Below are positions 34,741-47,838 of a stretch of 64,000 nucleotides of DNA, in pieces. Source of the stretch: Acorus gramineus (Eukaryota; Streptophyta; Magnoliopsida; Acorales; Acoraceae); assembly GCA_030737835.1 (NCBI GenBank), contig CM060849.1, forward strand, positions 18,518,579 to 18,582,578. Reading direction: 5' to 3'. Both the position numbers and the translations under genes were made by a program. Position 1 is the stretch's first letter; each line of letters opens with the position of its first letter. The notes below the pieces were generated by a model that was given only the letters and a program-made list of their open reading frames with translations, was not told where the DNA came from and searched no databases.

Positions 34741-35705
34741 GGCTCATTCTCAATAAATTGTGGAGTTGTTGGTCGATCTTGATGTCAAATAAGCATCATT
34801 ATCTTCTTCATTTGATTGGTCAACACATCAAGTCTTGCGTCCATTCGATGAAAGAATTGTTGTTCTATGTCATAGATGTACGGCTCTCCAATGAGAACCT
34901 CGCGTGAAATCAAACGTCGTCTTCTTGATGACATCTCTCTCTCTCTCTCTCTCTCTCTCTTTTGGGTGGACTGAAATGAAAAGATTAATATGTGGAGTTG
35001 GGTATAATGGAATGAAAACTCTTGGGTGTGAGGGTTTAAATGAAATTTTTTCATTTTTTTTTTTGGATTTGCACGGATGGATGGGATAAGATATGATATA
35101 TATATATATATATTCAAACAGTGGTACATATGTTTGGGGTTGTACGGATGGGATAAAGGGTATGGATAAATGGGAATTTTGGTATGAATTACCAACTGAT
35201 GCAGCGTGATGATCATGCTCTTCTGCTGACCAGATCAATCGATGCGAGATCTGCATGCTCCAACGACGCTGTTGATTCACGAAGAATATCAGGATGATGG
35301 ACTTCAACGAGTCTGTTGATTCCTAAGAATATATACCAGAAAAGATGAAAATTTATGTATTTGGCAATCCTCCCAGGATCATAAAAATACAATAGAGAAA
35401 ATAAAATTACATTAATCAAAATCTGAATAATGAAATGGTTTACATGCCTGTCTATTTATAGAAGAGAATTCTTAACAGATTAGATCTCAACTGATTATTC
35501 CAATCTAAACTAAAAATAATAACTACATCTTTATCTAATCCTAACTAATATTAAAATTCGAATTCAAATCATTATTTGAAATTCATATATAAATATAGTA
35601 AAATCCTAACAAATTAAAAAAATATTAAAATTATAAATCAATCATCGTCATCAATTTGATGGTTTTTAATGTTGATTAAACGGTCCATGATCGTCCTACA
35701 TCAGG
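34578..35705 (-). mobile_element. Probable LTR-retroelement fragment
   Basis: TGTTGATCCCTAAGAATA at about 34571 and TGTTGATTCCTAAGAATA at about 35310 begin similar stretches. Read on the minus strand, 35705-35309 starts TGTAGGACG, contains CTATAAATAGACAGG and ends CAACA, like one LTR of about 400 bases. The minus-strand frame between the two holds MSSRRRRLISREVLIGEPY, an unidentified peptide. A CT microsatellite lies at about 34930-34962. No target duplication or primer-binding site was recognised. Confidence 0.35.
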
Positions 35706-35754
35706 CTTATACATTGGTTTCATCCGTTTTAAATAAACGAAAATTAATAGCCAC

Positions 35755-38160
35755 GGAATAAAGAATAAACCACCTAATATTCTGATATTCATATAGAAAC
35801 ATTGAATGATTATTTAATCGGGGGTGACTGGATCAGCGCACCTGCTAGGTCTGTCGAGGGGGCGCCCTCCCATTGGCGATAGGTTTTATATTTATTAGAT
35901 CATCTCAAATACTATCCGTACGTATACATCTCAAATACTATCCGTACACATTATTTTGATTATATCTTGATATTGAAGTATATATGCATCATCATATCCC
36001 TGACGAGTGAACCGCTACGCAAGCAGAGTTGGGACCATACAAGGCCACCAAAAGAGACCGAGTTCATCTCACGTCACGAACACATAAATATTTTAAGATA
36101 TGCTGCCTGCAATCATATATATGTGTGGTTCGGCAGTTAAAGTTAATTATATATTGAGGGGGATATAAATATTTTATACGTGGGATAGTATGGCGTGCGG
36201 TCGAACACAAGGACGAGGTCGGTCTTGTACGATCTTTCATAGACCTACTACATACGACTTTGATGTACGTTCAAATCAGGATAAAATTGGATAGAATTTG
36301 GGCATTTTGTGAAAATAACCACAGTTTTTTTTTTCCACAGCCATCCCAAATTTAATTGTACAATCTAACTTTCACCTTATCAGTGTTGATTATATTTTTT
36401 TATTTTATTAAAGGCCTATACATCACAGTCACTTATCTTTTTTCTATCATCTAAAGATACATGTTAAAATTTAAATTTTATATCATGTTATCTGTTAAGA
36501 TTTTATCTCAATTTTAAATTCTCACAATAATTTAAAATTTAATGCAATTCAAATTTAAATTTTGTTATTTACAATCTTATTTGTTAAGATTGAGTTATAA
36601 TTTATAACATAAATTTTAACGCAAATTTAAGATGGATATCCTAAACATATAATTCAAATTTAAATTTTATCTTAATCTTATTTTTAAAACTTTAATTCAA
36701 TCTTCCTTTAATCTTCTGTTGAAAGTTTTATCTAGATAAATTTTGAAATTTAAATAAAATCCAAATAAATAATTTTCAATTAAAATTTAAATTTTTAATC
36801 GTATCTTAAAATAATATAAAAATAATGAAAGCCAGGGCGTGAATCGCGTGATTGATGAATCACGTTTCAAAGGAGGCGTGATTCCTTTGCAGAAATTTTT
36901 CTTTAATTTTTTTTATAGCTTTTCTACACTCTTTTTCTATTTTATACGTGCAAAGATACACCCTCTTTTTTTTATTGATCTTGTCGTTCCTGTCAATAGG
37001 GGCGCTTGGTTGAGAAATGTATGGTTCGGGTCTTGCAATGGCCCTTGTTCGTATATGATGTTCAGCTCGGCTCTCTATGCATGTCTACATGTGGAGTCCA
37101 GGATATCTGCGCGTGATTCCCCTCCACATTGGGAATATCGTTTGCCCAATGGGAGCTATATCATTTTAAGATCTAGATCACTCTGACACGACACAATTTG
37201 TAGAAACAAATTTACATGATTAGACTAAAATTTGCATTCATAGGGTGAAATTTAAAAGTAGAATTTTCACGTAATTTTCCTTTATTTTACTAGATTTTCA
37301 ACCGTTTTGAATATATGTGGCCTATAACTTGTGGATGTTTCTATAAATCCATTATCACAATATTTTTTTAGAGTTAAAGACATTTATTTCCTTGTAAACA
37401 TAAGTAATACCATACAAGTTTCTATTAAGATTAGGGTAGACGTACAGGTCCCTGAAAACATAAAAATCCAATTATCATCTATCGGTTAAATTTTCATTCA
37501 AATTTAATAGAATATTCTTAGAATGTTTCTTCAGTATATAATTGTGTAGTCATACAATCCCTATAAATAATCCAAAAGAGCAAATAATCATTGTAAAATA
37601 TCAAATTATCCTTAGGATTTTTTTATTTCTTCATTCACATTCACAGAGAGACATTGTTTTGAGGAGTATATATATAAGTAGGGGACAATTTAGTCATTTC
37701 ATGATATATGTTAGGGTTAACTATGATAGATTGTATCTGACTTAATTTCTATTGACAACAAAGATGTATATGAATTTTTGTAAGTCTTTAAAGATTTATA
37801 TGTGTACTTTAACTTTGATATGGATTTATATGAGATTATTTATGTTGATAAAGACGTAAATATATTTAAACCATTTATTTTTAAAGTTGAGGTGTGGAGG
37901 TATTTGCGAAAATAAATCACAACAACATCTAAATAACTTTTTATCCAAAAAAACAATAAATCTTATTTACAAGGAATTTATCTAAATATTTAAAATAAAA
38001 TTTTAACTGATGTCACGCAATCTGATGTTAATACACCGAGCCCAATCATGATCCAACCCATGGAACATTCATTCATTCATTGTCATCCACATGTGATCAA
38101 GCACTGAAAAACACGTATGCACACGTAATAGAATAATTATTTATGATAATTTGTATGATG
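35755..38160. repeat. Segmental duplication, copy A (3' side of the PR-1 gene at 39620)
   Basis: It aligns in order with 41357-43520. Shared blocks include GAATAAACCACC, CTAGGTCTGTCGAGGGG versus CTTAGGTCTGTCGAGGGG, GTATGGCGTGCGGTCGAACAC, CCTACTACATACGACTTTGATG and CATTGTCATCCAC. No gene is seen in it. Confidence 0.75.
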
Positions 38161-38868
38161 AAGGGCCTCAATTCACAATAATACTGGATCATTATCAACA
38201 CTAACTATTTCATTCAGTTGATAAAATGTGAATTAACTCTAATAAAATGGAAACGTTGTCTTCCTCTCAAGAAATATTATGTTTGAAAAAAATAATATCT
38301 TCAAACATAATATTTCAAGAGCCACAAATAAAATAAAAAATTAGATAGTTTTGAGACACGTAACAAATACGTTTTCTTTTAAGCGTAATATAATTTATTT
38401 CCACTAAAAAAAAAAAAAGTTGTTTCAAGGATTTAATACAAACCGTTTTTAAAAACTTTTTAGAAAGACATAAAGACTTGGTCTACTTAAAAAATACAAA
38501 GATATTTTGCCAACGAGGTAATTTAGGTGGGGTGTATATATATATTCATTATATATGATGCCACTATCCAGGGTGTATATCAGATAACATTTTAGCATCA
38601 TTTTTAAAAAATAATTAACGATCAATTAATAGATTCTAAATTTCCAATGAATGCAAAGTACAATGATGTCACAGATGCACCATATATTTTTTCTATATAA
38701 TTGACTTCTTTTTTCAGACGTAACGTATTGAGCACCATTTTAAAAAATAATTAAACATTGTACCTACTGTTGTGCCAAGGACTCAGAAAGTGGGCAGAAT
38801 GTGACATTACCCGATAAAGTGATTTTTTGGGGACATGAAGTACAGTACGTACGATACTTTCTTATACG
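38161..38868. other. Intergenic DNA
   Basis: AT-rich; 38165-38230 still matches the end of the second duplication copy near 43500-43570. No gene. Confidence 0.45.
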
Positions 38869-38877
38869 TACTTTCTA

Positions 38878-39299
38878 GGACAATTTGCACAGACAGGCCC
38901 CTTACAATGAATGTTTACAAAAATAGCACCCCCGCCTCTAATATTTAAAAAAATAGTCTCGTTGACCCATTCAACGCTACCACAACTAAATTTTAAAACT
39001 TGAATTATAATTTAATTAAATTTCAAATTATAATATAATGAAAAAAATTATCTCAATCTTATCTATTAAATTAAATATAATTTAAAATTTAAATTTTATC
39101 TCGATCTTATCAATTATGATTTTATCTTTATCTAAAATTTAAAATCTTATATAATTAAAAATTTTAAATTTCAATTTTAGTTATTGAGATTGAGATAAAA
39201 TTTAAAATATTGTTTCAACGGTACTAGTTTTTGTAAATATTAGATACATGGGCTATTTCTACTAATATTGGTGTGAGGGGTTATTTGTGCAAATTGACC
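38878..39299. mobile_element. Mutator-type MITE with intact 9-bp target duplication
   Basis: The ends GGACAATTTGCACA and, inverted, GGTCAATTTGCACA match at 13 of 14 positions, and similarity extends to about 45 bases. The 9-mer TACTTTCTA flanks it exactly on both sides (38869-38877 and 39300-39308), the length made by Mutator transposases. The 422-base interior is AT-rich and non-coding. Confidence 0.85.
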
Positions 39300-39619
39300 T
39301 ACTTTCTAAGCATTGATATGTTCATATCCATGCATGCATGTTCATATCCAAACATAATGTTTATATAAACTTCACTGATATATTTGACGAGTACAAGGTG
39401 GGATCAAACACAAGTGACTATTACAAGGTGGATCAAACAAAGCCCTAGCCCCAACATGAACTAGCTAGGAGACGTACATAGATCCACGCGTTTATTCAAA
39501 CAATTCATGATGCAGACATGCATGCATCTTATTCTCACACAAACAAACAAAAAAACAAAAAATAACACGTTCACACAGGGTACGTGAATCGATCAAGTGA
39601 TGAGTGAAATGAAGAAACC

Positions 39620-40117
39620 CTAATAAGGGCGGCGGCCGTTGACGTTCCCCGGGGGGCTATAGTTACAAATGATTAATATAGCACCGTCTTTACACTTCAC
39701 ACGTGCGCAGCCGATGTGGGTGGAGCTGCGCCACACGACCTGCGTGTAGTGGCCGCAGGTCTTCCCTCTGGCGCACGTGTTTGAGTTATAATTGTAGTAG
39801 TTCTCCTCGTCCACCCAACTCTTCACCGCATCGGTGGCCCAGTATTCCTTTCCCTTACCCCAGAACAGGTTCTCACCGTACTTACCTTTGGAGTCTGAGT
39901 GCACGAGCCGGCAGTCGCCGGACCTCTGTCTCGCGTAGTTCTGCGCGTAGTCCGCCACCGTCCGATCCCACGTTACCGGACCGACCTTCACCTTGGACCG
40001 GGCGGCGTTGTGGGCGTCGACGTAGTCCTTGGGGCTGTTTTGGGCGTGGGATGTGTGGACCATGATGAAGATGGCCGCACTGAAGATCATTGCACAAGCT
40101 AGAGTTGATGGCCTCAT
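39620..40117 (-). CDS. Pathogenesis-related protein 1 (CAP domain), basic gene 4
   Basis: Intronless, 165 residues, first of the minus-strand group. The signal peptide ends TSHA at about residue 25. The CAP landmarks are [20 protein letters not shown] and CNYSPPGN, with six cysteines. It is the only clearly basic member: by count the mature part has roughly twenty Lys/Arg against about thirteen Asp/Glu ([32 protein letters not shown]). Basic PR-1s are often handled differently from acidic ones in plants, for example by vacuolar or hormone-linked expression. That is family knowledge, not something visible here. The predicted tail is [11 protein letters not shown]. The core promoter has TATAAATA 80 bases upstream. 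Confidence 0.95.
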   Translation of the reverse strand: MRPSTLACAMIFSAAIFIMVHTSHAQNSPKDYVDAHNAARSKVKVGPVTWDRTVADYAQNYARQRSGDCRLVHSDSKGKYGENLFWGKGKEYWATDAVKSWVDEENYYNYNSNTCARGKTCGHYTQVVWRSSTHIGCARVKCKDGAILIICNYSPPGNVNGRRPY

Positions 40118-40196
40118 TTTTGCTTCTTGTGTGTGTGTGTGTGTGTCTTTCTCTCACTTTTGTGGTGTTGTGTTGATTGAAGCTATGCTTATGTAG

Positions 40197-40204
40197 TATT
40201 TATA
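40197..40204 (-). promoter_or_regulatory. TATA box of PR-1 gene 4
   Basis: TATAAATA on the minus strand within ATGCCTATAAATACTACAT, a variant of the GGCTATAAATACCTCAC core shared by the other minus-strand copies. Confidence 0.75.
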
Positions 40205-41356
40205 GGCATGTTAGAAGAAAGATTCAAGGTTAGCATGCAGGTGAAATAATGTGTGACTTCATATATTTTGAAAGTTTCCTAGCTAGTAATTTACTATGAT
40301 TTTACGAATTCCATAACAATCGTTTAGTTTCTTACGACTCTTATCTAATTGAATATTAGGGTACCAGTGTTGAAATAATCATTCATGTTACGTGGGATTG
40401 TGTGCGCTTTTAACTATGTCAACTTAATACATCTCGTTGGCAGATGTACAACACCATGGTGATATCACTGTAGTTTAGATTTTTAACTATCTGTTCCCCT
40501 TTGAATGGATTTGACCATTTGTGCTTATTTTTTGCTTTATTAACCGATGGTTTTTCATTGACCACCCGGGCAAAAAAAAATGATGGTTTTCATCACATCA
40601 TATTAATGATCGGACCACGTGTGATAAATGAATTTATTTTATTTGATAAATTTTAAATGATAAATCATCCATATCATTTTCATTGACGTTGCATTGTCAA
40701 TGGTTTCTATCCCAGAAGTGGAAATAAGAATCGGCGATTGCACATAAACTAGACTTTAGCATAATGAGATGTTTGAACGTTCAAAACTCTTCATATTTTC
40801 GCTAAAAAGTAAGACGTCGACGTTACATAACTAAGCATGATATGTATTTTCCCTAATATAGTTTTGTGTAAACTATATATGTGATGTCCCTCCTTAATTA
40901 GTTAAGCATGATTTGTATTTTCACCAATATGGTTTTGTGTAAACTATATATGTGATCTTTAGATGGTCACACAGGACAAGGACTTGCAACTAGCACCTAT
41001 GGCATTCATCCGATGTCAAATTTTTTAGGGGTTTCGGTGAGACAAGGTTTCATGTTGATCCCCACCTTGATGTGAACCAATTAATCACCAAGATTTTTTT
41101 TTTTTTTTTTATATATATTGAAGAGATCTCTGTAGCTGACCTTACGGTTAAGCTGGTAAGCCTATTTCTGACTGTTTGTCCCGATCATACGAAAAATTCT
41201 TTCGAATAATCGTTAACAAAAAGTTGGATAAGTTAGCACTAAGACTCGAATCCAAGACTTATCCTTAACATAGGTAAACCTTGAACCATTATGCTATAAC
41301 AACTGAGAACTTAACCAAGACCAACTAATCACCGAGAATTAACAAAGCAACTGAAT
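40205..41356. other. Upstream region of PR-1 gene 4 and intergenic DNA
   Basis: A block of about 50 bases with TATGGTTTTGTGTAAACTATA occurs twice in tandem (about 40855-40900 and 40910-40955). A T18 tract lies at 41095-41112. No gene is seen. Confidence 0.5.
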
Positions 41357-43520
41357 AAAGAATAAACCACCCAATATTCTGATATCCATACAGAAACATT
41401 GAATAATTATTTAATTAGGGGCGACTGGGTCAGGGCACCTCTTAGGTCTGTCGAGGGGCCGCCCTCCCATAGGTGATAAATTTTATGATTAGATCATATC
41501 TAATAGTACTATATACGTACGTACGCACACTTATTTTGATTTTATTTTGATATTAGAAGTGTGTATATGCATCATCCATGACGAGTGAACCGCAACGCAA
41601 GCAGAGTTGCCACCCAAAAGAGAGGGAGTCCATCTCACGTCACAAAATCATTAAAAAATTTAAGATATGCCGCTTGCAATCTTATATATATACATGTGGT
41701 TCGGCAGTCATACATATATTGAGGGGGGATGAAATTAAATATTTTGTAAGTGGAGATATATAGTATGGCGTGCGGTCGAACACAAGGAGGTGATCGGGGT
41801 GTTTGGTGTCCAACCGGTTCGTAGTCTTTTGGTGGAGGAGGACCTACTACATACGACTTTGATGGAATCTCGGGCATGTTGCGAAAATGACCTTGGTTTT
41901 GCTTATTTCATGTTTAACCCCATCCCAAATTTAATTGTACAATCTTTTCGTACCTTAATTATCAGTGCAGATTGAATTTTTTAACTTTTTATTTCATAAG
42001 AGGTGTATACATCAGTCTCCAAAAAACTTTCCTTTTTTTTTTTCATCTAAACATACATTTTAAAATTTAAATTCTATCCCATGTTATCTATCAAGATTTT
42101 CTCAATTTTAAAATCTCATTACAATTTAAAATTTAATGCAATTCGTATAAAAGAAAAATTACAATCTTGTTTGTTAAGATTGAAATATAATTTATCATAT
42201 AAATTTTATAACAAGTTTAACATTGATATATATTTATTTTTATCATAAATTTAAATTTTATCTTAATCTTCAAAGTTTTATCTTGATGGATTTTAAAATT
42301 CAAATAAAATATTAATATATGGATAATATTAAATTTAAATTTCAATTTTGAATTGCATCTTAAACCGATAAAAAATAATGAAGACGTGATTTATGAATCA
42401 AGTTTCCAAAAGGCGTGATTGCTCTTTGCATAAAAAAAAAATTCTTAAATTTTTTTTTTATAGCTTTCTTCACTCCTTTTCAATTTTCTACATGCAAAAA
42501 TACACCCTTGGATCATCTATCCAATCATCTTGTCCGACTGTCTCAGTGCACACCAACAGAGGCGCTCAGTTGAGAAACATTGAGTTTTGTGGTTCTTATA
42601 TTATGTTTGGATTGTCTCAATGTACAATGTAGGCATATGTGTTAGAATAAAGAAAATGACTTCTTTTTGTTGTATTATAGGAGTCAAAGGTTCTATTTGT
42701 AAATATACCAAGAAAAAACCTAAAATACTTGCAATAGGAAAAACAATGACTCTTTAACAATATGATGTTTTGCGAACAGAGATTTGGTTACGTCGGTAAG
42801 CACCTACCGCTTCTTTGAAAGAGATCAAAAGATCAAATATGGTGTACTGTGATCAACTCTCTTTGTCTATACATTAGGGGGCGAGGATCTGTGTGTGATT
42901 CCCCCTACATAGTGGGAACATCATCGCCTGATGGAAATTAAGATCAAGCTAGATGATCAGAGGTATATCATGTTAAGATGTAGATCAGTACTCTTATACA
43001 ACACAATTTACAGAAGCTAATTTATGTGGTCCGACCAAAATTTACATTCATGGAAATCAAAGTAGAGTTCTCATGGAATTTCCCTCTATTTAATTGCTAC
43101 CCTCTTCGACCTCTCTTCACCGCTATTTGATTGTCTCTACAGTCTACGAATCTCTGTACAAATGAGTTATCATGGAATAATTTTTAAGAAGTTTCTGTGT
43201 GAGCTGAGGGAGTATACATATATAAATCTCAAAAACCTCTAACTTTTTATTAAATTGATGTAACAAATCTTATCTACGGGAACTTTATCTAAATATTTAA
43301 AATAAAATTTAATTTTAACTGATCCAATCATGTCTCGTGACAATCTAATGTTAGTGCATGGGATCCCAAACGTAATCCAACCCATCAAACAATCATTCAT
43401 TCATCATTGTCATCCACCCACCAGTTATTGTTGTCGGAGGTCGGTCTTGTACATGTACAATTTTTCATGAAATAAATATTTGTGATAATTTTATGATGTA
43501 GGGTTTTTAATTCACAACAA
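41357..43520. repeat. Segmental duplication, copy B (3' side of the broken PR-1 at 43726)
   Basis: Counterpart of 35755-38160, shorter in places and carrying about 200 extra bases near 42640-42850. Both copies lie downstream of a minus-strand PR-1 copy, so gene and flank were duplicated as a unit. Confidence 0.75.
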
Positions 43521-43725
43521 TACTAGATCATCACCAAGACAGACTATTAAGCACAATTGATGAAATGCGGATTATTAAATCGACCCTAGCCCCAACATAC
43601 ACTGGCCAAGGACACAGATCCCCAATTATTCCAACTATGAATTAAATCAACACCTTATTTACGAGCCATACATGATTGGTGTGTGGTGAGGGACGACATG
43701 AAACCAGAGGGGGACGGGATCCAGA

Positions 43726-44224
43726 CTAGTAAGGCCACTCCCCATTAAAATTCCCTGGCGACCTGTAATTGCATGTGATGAACACCCCGTCTCCGTCGCA
43801 ATTGACTCTGGCGCAGCCGAGCCCCACAGAGTTGGCCCACACCGCCTGCGTGTAGTGCCCGCACATCTCCCCATCAGCGCACGTGTTGCTGTAGTAGTCG
43901 TAGTTCTCCTCCTCCCTGACCCAGAGGTCCACGGCATCCTTGGCGGTCCAGTCGGACCCCGACCCCTTGAAGATGTTCTCACCGTATAGTCCGCCGGAGT
44001 CGGAGTGCTCCAGCGCGCAATCGGCGGCCCTCTGATTGGCATAGTTCTGCGCGTAGGATGCCACGGTGTCACTCCACGACATTGGGGCGACGCCGACTTG
44101 GGCGTGCGGCGTTGTGGGCGTCGAGGAAGTCTTGAGGGCTGTTTTGGGCTTGGGATGTGTGGATCATCATGAACGTGCACACTCCCATGAAAGCAAATGC
44201 ACAAGCTAGGTTTGATGGCCTCAT
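43726..44224 (-). pseudogene. PR-1 pseudogene 5 (2-base deletion, frameshift)
   Basis: The gene length is 499 bases against 501 in the paralogue at 47839. The first 40 or so codons (MRPSNLACAF to HNAAR) are in one frame. Near 44102 the coding strand reads GCACGCCCAAG where the paralogue has GCACGGGCCCAG, so two bases are missing. The rest ([12 protein letters not shown] to FNGEWPY) is in another frame. Further substitutions affect conserved places: HYTQAVW for HYTQVVW, NSVGLG for NSVELG, and RSPGN for SPPGN. The TATA box and start codon are intact, so an mRNA could still be made, but its reading frame is closed early. Confidence 0.9.
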
Positions 44225-44298
44225 GTTTATGAATTGTTTTGAAACTTGATGTCTTTCTTTGTTGTGTTGGTTATATGTTGAAGCCCTTCCTTGTGAGG

Positions 44299-44306
44299 TA
44301 TTTATA
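44299..44306 (-). promoter_or_regulatory. TATA box of PR-1 pseudogene 5
   Basis: TATAAATA within AGCTATAAATACCTCAC, 75 bases before the start codon, unaltered despite the broken gene. Confidence 0.7.
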
Positions 44307-44393
44307 GCTAGTAATGCAAGGAGAACGAATTGTTTAAGGTTATTAGGTGAGATGATACGTGCATGCCTTTACGTTGAAAGTTTCCTAAGCCCC

Positions 44394-44600
44394 CGTTTGT
44401 TTTGAGAATAAGTCTCTGGATAACATCGGATAAGGAATAAATGATGATTGTTTACCCCGGATAACCTGTGATAAAATATGTCAGAATAAACTGATATAAA
44501 GTGGTATATGGATTCTAACCAATCCCTGAAATCAAAATTATCCTAAGTTATTCCACTCAAATACATGTTATACTCGAATGCTCAAGATGACCTACTATTG
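44394..44600. mobile_element. Half of a GTTTGGAATGGGAATAAG-family MITE
   Basis: TAA followed by GCCCCCGTTTGTTTTGAG starts it. The interior (TGATATAAAGTGGTATATGG, TAAGTTATTCCACTC) matches the first half of the element at 53321. The right half is missing. Confidence 0.6.
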
Positions 44601-44793
44601 TGATCACATAGTATTTTTCTAATCGTGCAAACATATATATATCCGAATTAAGAGATTGGTCAAATAAAGTTTCTATAGATATATCCATTACATTAGATGA
44701 TGCAAGCCAAGAGTTGCATTATCTTATATATAAACAATTTGGATGTAATATTACTTTCGTTGTCCCGTTTCTATGAATTACTTGATCCATTCT
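44601..44793. other. Promoter-side DNA of PR-1 pseudogene 5
   Basis: GGTCAAATAAAGTTTCT at about 44655 recurs at about 48598 upstream of gene 6, so these two promoters are paralogous. Confidence 0.5.
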
Positions 44794-45078
44794 AGGTCAT
44801 GTTTGATAACAAATCCCAAAAACAGTTTTTAACTTTTTGGGTCACATCAATTCAAATACATTATCATTTAAAAGCTAAAAACTATTATCAAACATGTCAA
44901 CTTAAATACATCATCATTACTAGATTTTATATTTAAACTGTATCTCAAAATCTGTGTTTTATAAAACAGCCATTATCATTACACCCTCAAATCATCATCA
45001 TTACACTATCAAAAGATGTGCATAAAACTGCAAAAGCTAAAAACTATTTTTTAAACTGTGTTTTTCAACGCTACCTAC
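44794..45078. mobile_element. MITE-like element
   Basis: CATGTTTGATAACAAATCCC on the left, and AAAGCTAAAAACTATT twice inside with AAACTGTGTTTTTCAACG on the right, resemble the element at 27226 in inverted order. Boundaries are approximate. Confidence 0.4.
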
Positions 45079-47838
45079 AAATTTAAAGTTAAATGCATGC
45101 CATGAAAAACGGGGCGGTTGTGATAAGTTGTTTGAGGTTTCGATGTGGAAAGTCCATTAAAGGCGGCTGCAACTGTGTGTTATATTATTTAATTTTAGGT
45201 TATCTGTATTTATTTATGATCTTTTTATGTCTTTCCGATTACAGAAAAAGCAGCTATATATTGTCTGAAAAAAAGATCTTCTAAGAAAAGAATAAGTATA
45301 GAGAAAAAAAAAAAAATTCCACGAACAATAGTTTTCTGAGGGGTGAATGAAAAAAAAAAGTTCTTTCTGACATTTTTCTATACATTCTTTCATGCACGAA
45401 CACACTTTAAGGCTTGATGTAGTAAATAAATAAAATTTATAATAAGTTAACCTAATATATGAGAATAAAAAGATCATTATTTTATTTAGATTTACATTTG
45501 ATAATACATTTTGTTATCTTTATTTTTGTGTTTTATCATTACCTTTACATTTAAATCACATGATTTAAAATATAGAATAACTTAAAAAAAAATTAAAAAT
45601 ATCAAATTTACCATTTCATATTGTTGGTTATGGTTTCATAAAGTTTTTGGCTTTTTTTTTTCTTTTCGGAAGGGCATTAATAAAAGTTGTACTTGTTTTA
45701 TAAAATGCGGTTAAAAATTGAAAATAAAGTTTGTTCTACCTTTTACTCATAACAAAATATCTTCACTTTTTCTTTTAAAATACGGACAATTATCTATGTT
45801 TTATCTTTTTTTCTCATGTTATATGGGATTACATGTGATTTAACTCAATTATTTATTTATCCCAACCTCTTATCCCAATGTCAACCCAGATCTAAGACAG
45901 CAGCTTAAACAAGTTAAAACTGATCCAACCGATTTTTGGATGGGAGCAGTTGGGTTCAACATGAATATAAAAATCGCATTACCATGACCCAACCTAGGGT
46001 CATGGAAATTTAAATGTTCACTTTAAATTTAAATTTTCTTGATATTAAATATAATCATTCAAATTGTCTCTACTCTAAAATCTATCTTACAATATTGCTT
46101 GGTCTCCATTCTTTCTAAGCTGTTCCTCCTTTGATTTCCTTTTTTTATATACATGCTTTCCTCTAACAGGATTATGTTTTCTTCCCTGAATACACTGATA
46201 TATACATTCATTCATGTAGTTTTTTTTTTTTGTACCATTCACATTCTCCTAATCAAGCATGATGTGATATGATTATATTAGTATATAAATGGTTTATTTT
46301 TTTATAAACAAAGTACATACATTCAATTTGTTCCACATTCCTAACCTTGAGAGCTTCAGCTTCATGGGCCGGAGATTTCATGAATTCCCTTAGACCCTGT
46401 TGCTTTATATATGTCATTATTTCGGATGAATATTATTTTTAATGAGATTATTTCACCAAAAAATAGTTACCAGAATTCTGATTCTATTAGAGTATTGTTT
46501 GGTTTGCTAATAGATTCTTGGTCAAATTCATTTCAAAAGAATTTGGTTTGCACATAAAAATGATAAGAGAATTTGGTATAATAAATATTAAAAATGCTTT
46601 TACTAGCGGTATATACATATTTTTAAAAATCTAACTATTACTTTATATAATAATTGGAAAAAAGAGTAATACTAATAGAATAAAATATTTGATAATAAAC
46701 AAAAAAATCACACATAAAAAAACAGTCACATATATATAATTAAACAAAAACTAAAAGTAATCTATCTAAAGAGTAGCATGTTAGCCAAAATTGATAGCAT
46801 AATTGTAATATTCAAAATATAATATTTTTCTTAAAATATGGATGAAAAGAAATATAATATCATTTTATTTTATTAGGGATATGAAGTATGTTGATTAAAA
46901 TACATTATGTTATTAATGGAAAGATATAATGGTATTTGAAAATAAAATTCATAAAGAGAATCGAAATTTGTTTCTATGATATACTATCAACAAAAAAAAA
47001 ACTAGTGGATCCTCAAACATTTCTGGTAATCCTGGAATAGAATAGTAGTCCACAGTAGGGAGGATTATTGTTTCTTAGATAACTTAGTCTTTATTACAAT
47101 TTTAAATGTGGTTCTTTATACTTTATTAGCTCTTTATACTTTGTTATCCTTTATCGAGCTGGTTATATATTTCATTGAAAAAATTTTATATTTTTTTTTT
47201 TGTAAATGATATCACTTAATTCATTAGAACGTATATTTTATATTTTAAAAATACATATCTTATAATTATTAAAAAAATCAACAAATGTGTGATACGCCTC
47301 TTATCAAGAAAAATAGAACAGGTGTAACACTTTACTTACCCATCCTTAAAAGGGTGAATTGACAATGTGGTATTTGTTGACAAATAGTCCACGTGCAGAG
47401 AGATATATACGGTACTGATTTTAGCTTTGTGGCACTGGTTCACCATTTTCCTCTACTTTTTCCTAGTTTCTTGATAGATTACGAATAATTATTACATGTT
47501 ATTTTTAAAAATGTCAAATGTGTGACTAAATTCAAAAATCACGCCAATGACTCAAGGCTTGATTTATTTATAATAACAAAATAAAAAATCTCCCATCCAA
47601 TTTTTACAAACTAAACCGTCTTCATAACAATATTAAAATCATTAACATAATTGATTACTGCGTACAACAAAATGTGGGGATTAACGAATCCTAGCCCGAA
47701 CATACAATATGGCCAAGGACACCGATATGATCCACCACAATTATTACAACTTTGAAAACAACACCTTATTTACGAACCATACTGGTGTGAAGCGAAAGCT
47801 TATTGTGCGAGAAAGAAACAAGAGGCATGGAAGACTAA
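45079..47838. other. AT-rich intergenic DNA
   Basis: No gene is recognisable over 2.7 kb. 46460-47040 may be another MITE (TTACCAGAA near both ends), but the inverted repeats are too short to define it. The last 150 bases are 3' flank of PR-1 gene 6 and share GGCCAAGGACACxGAT with the flank of pseudogene 5. Confidence 0.5.

Noticed and set aside
34785..35307. Overlapping minus-strand frames of about 145 residues
   Set aside because: Much of the sequence comes from a CT microsatellite and AT-rich DNA. At most they are retroelement debris.
39703..40065. Long open frame antisense to PR-1 gene 4, and similar antisense frames at 47968-48324 and 50765-51295
   Set aside because: They are shadows of GC-rich PR-1 coding sequence and have no domain of their own.
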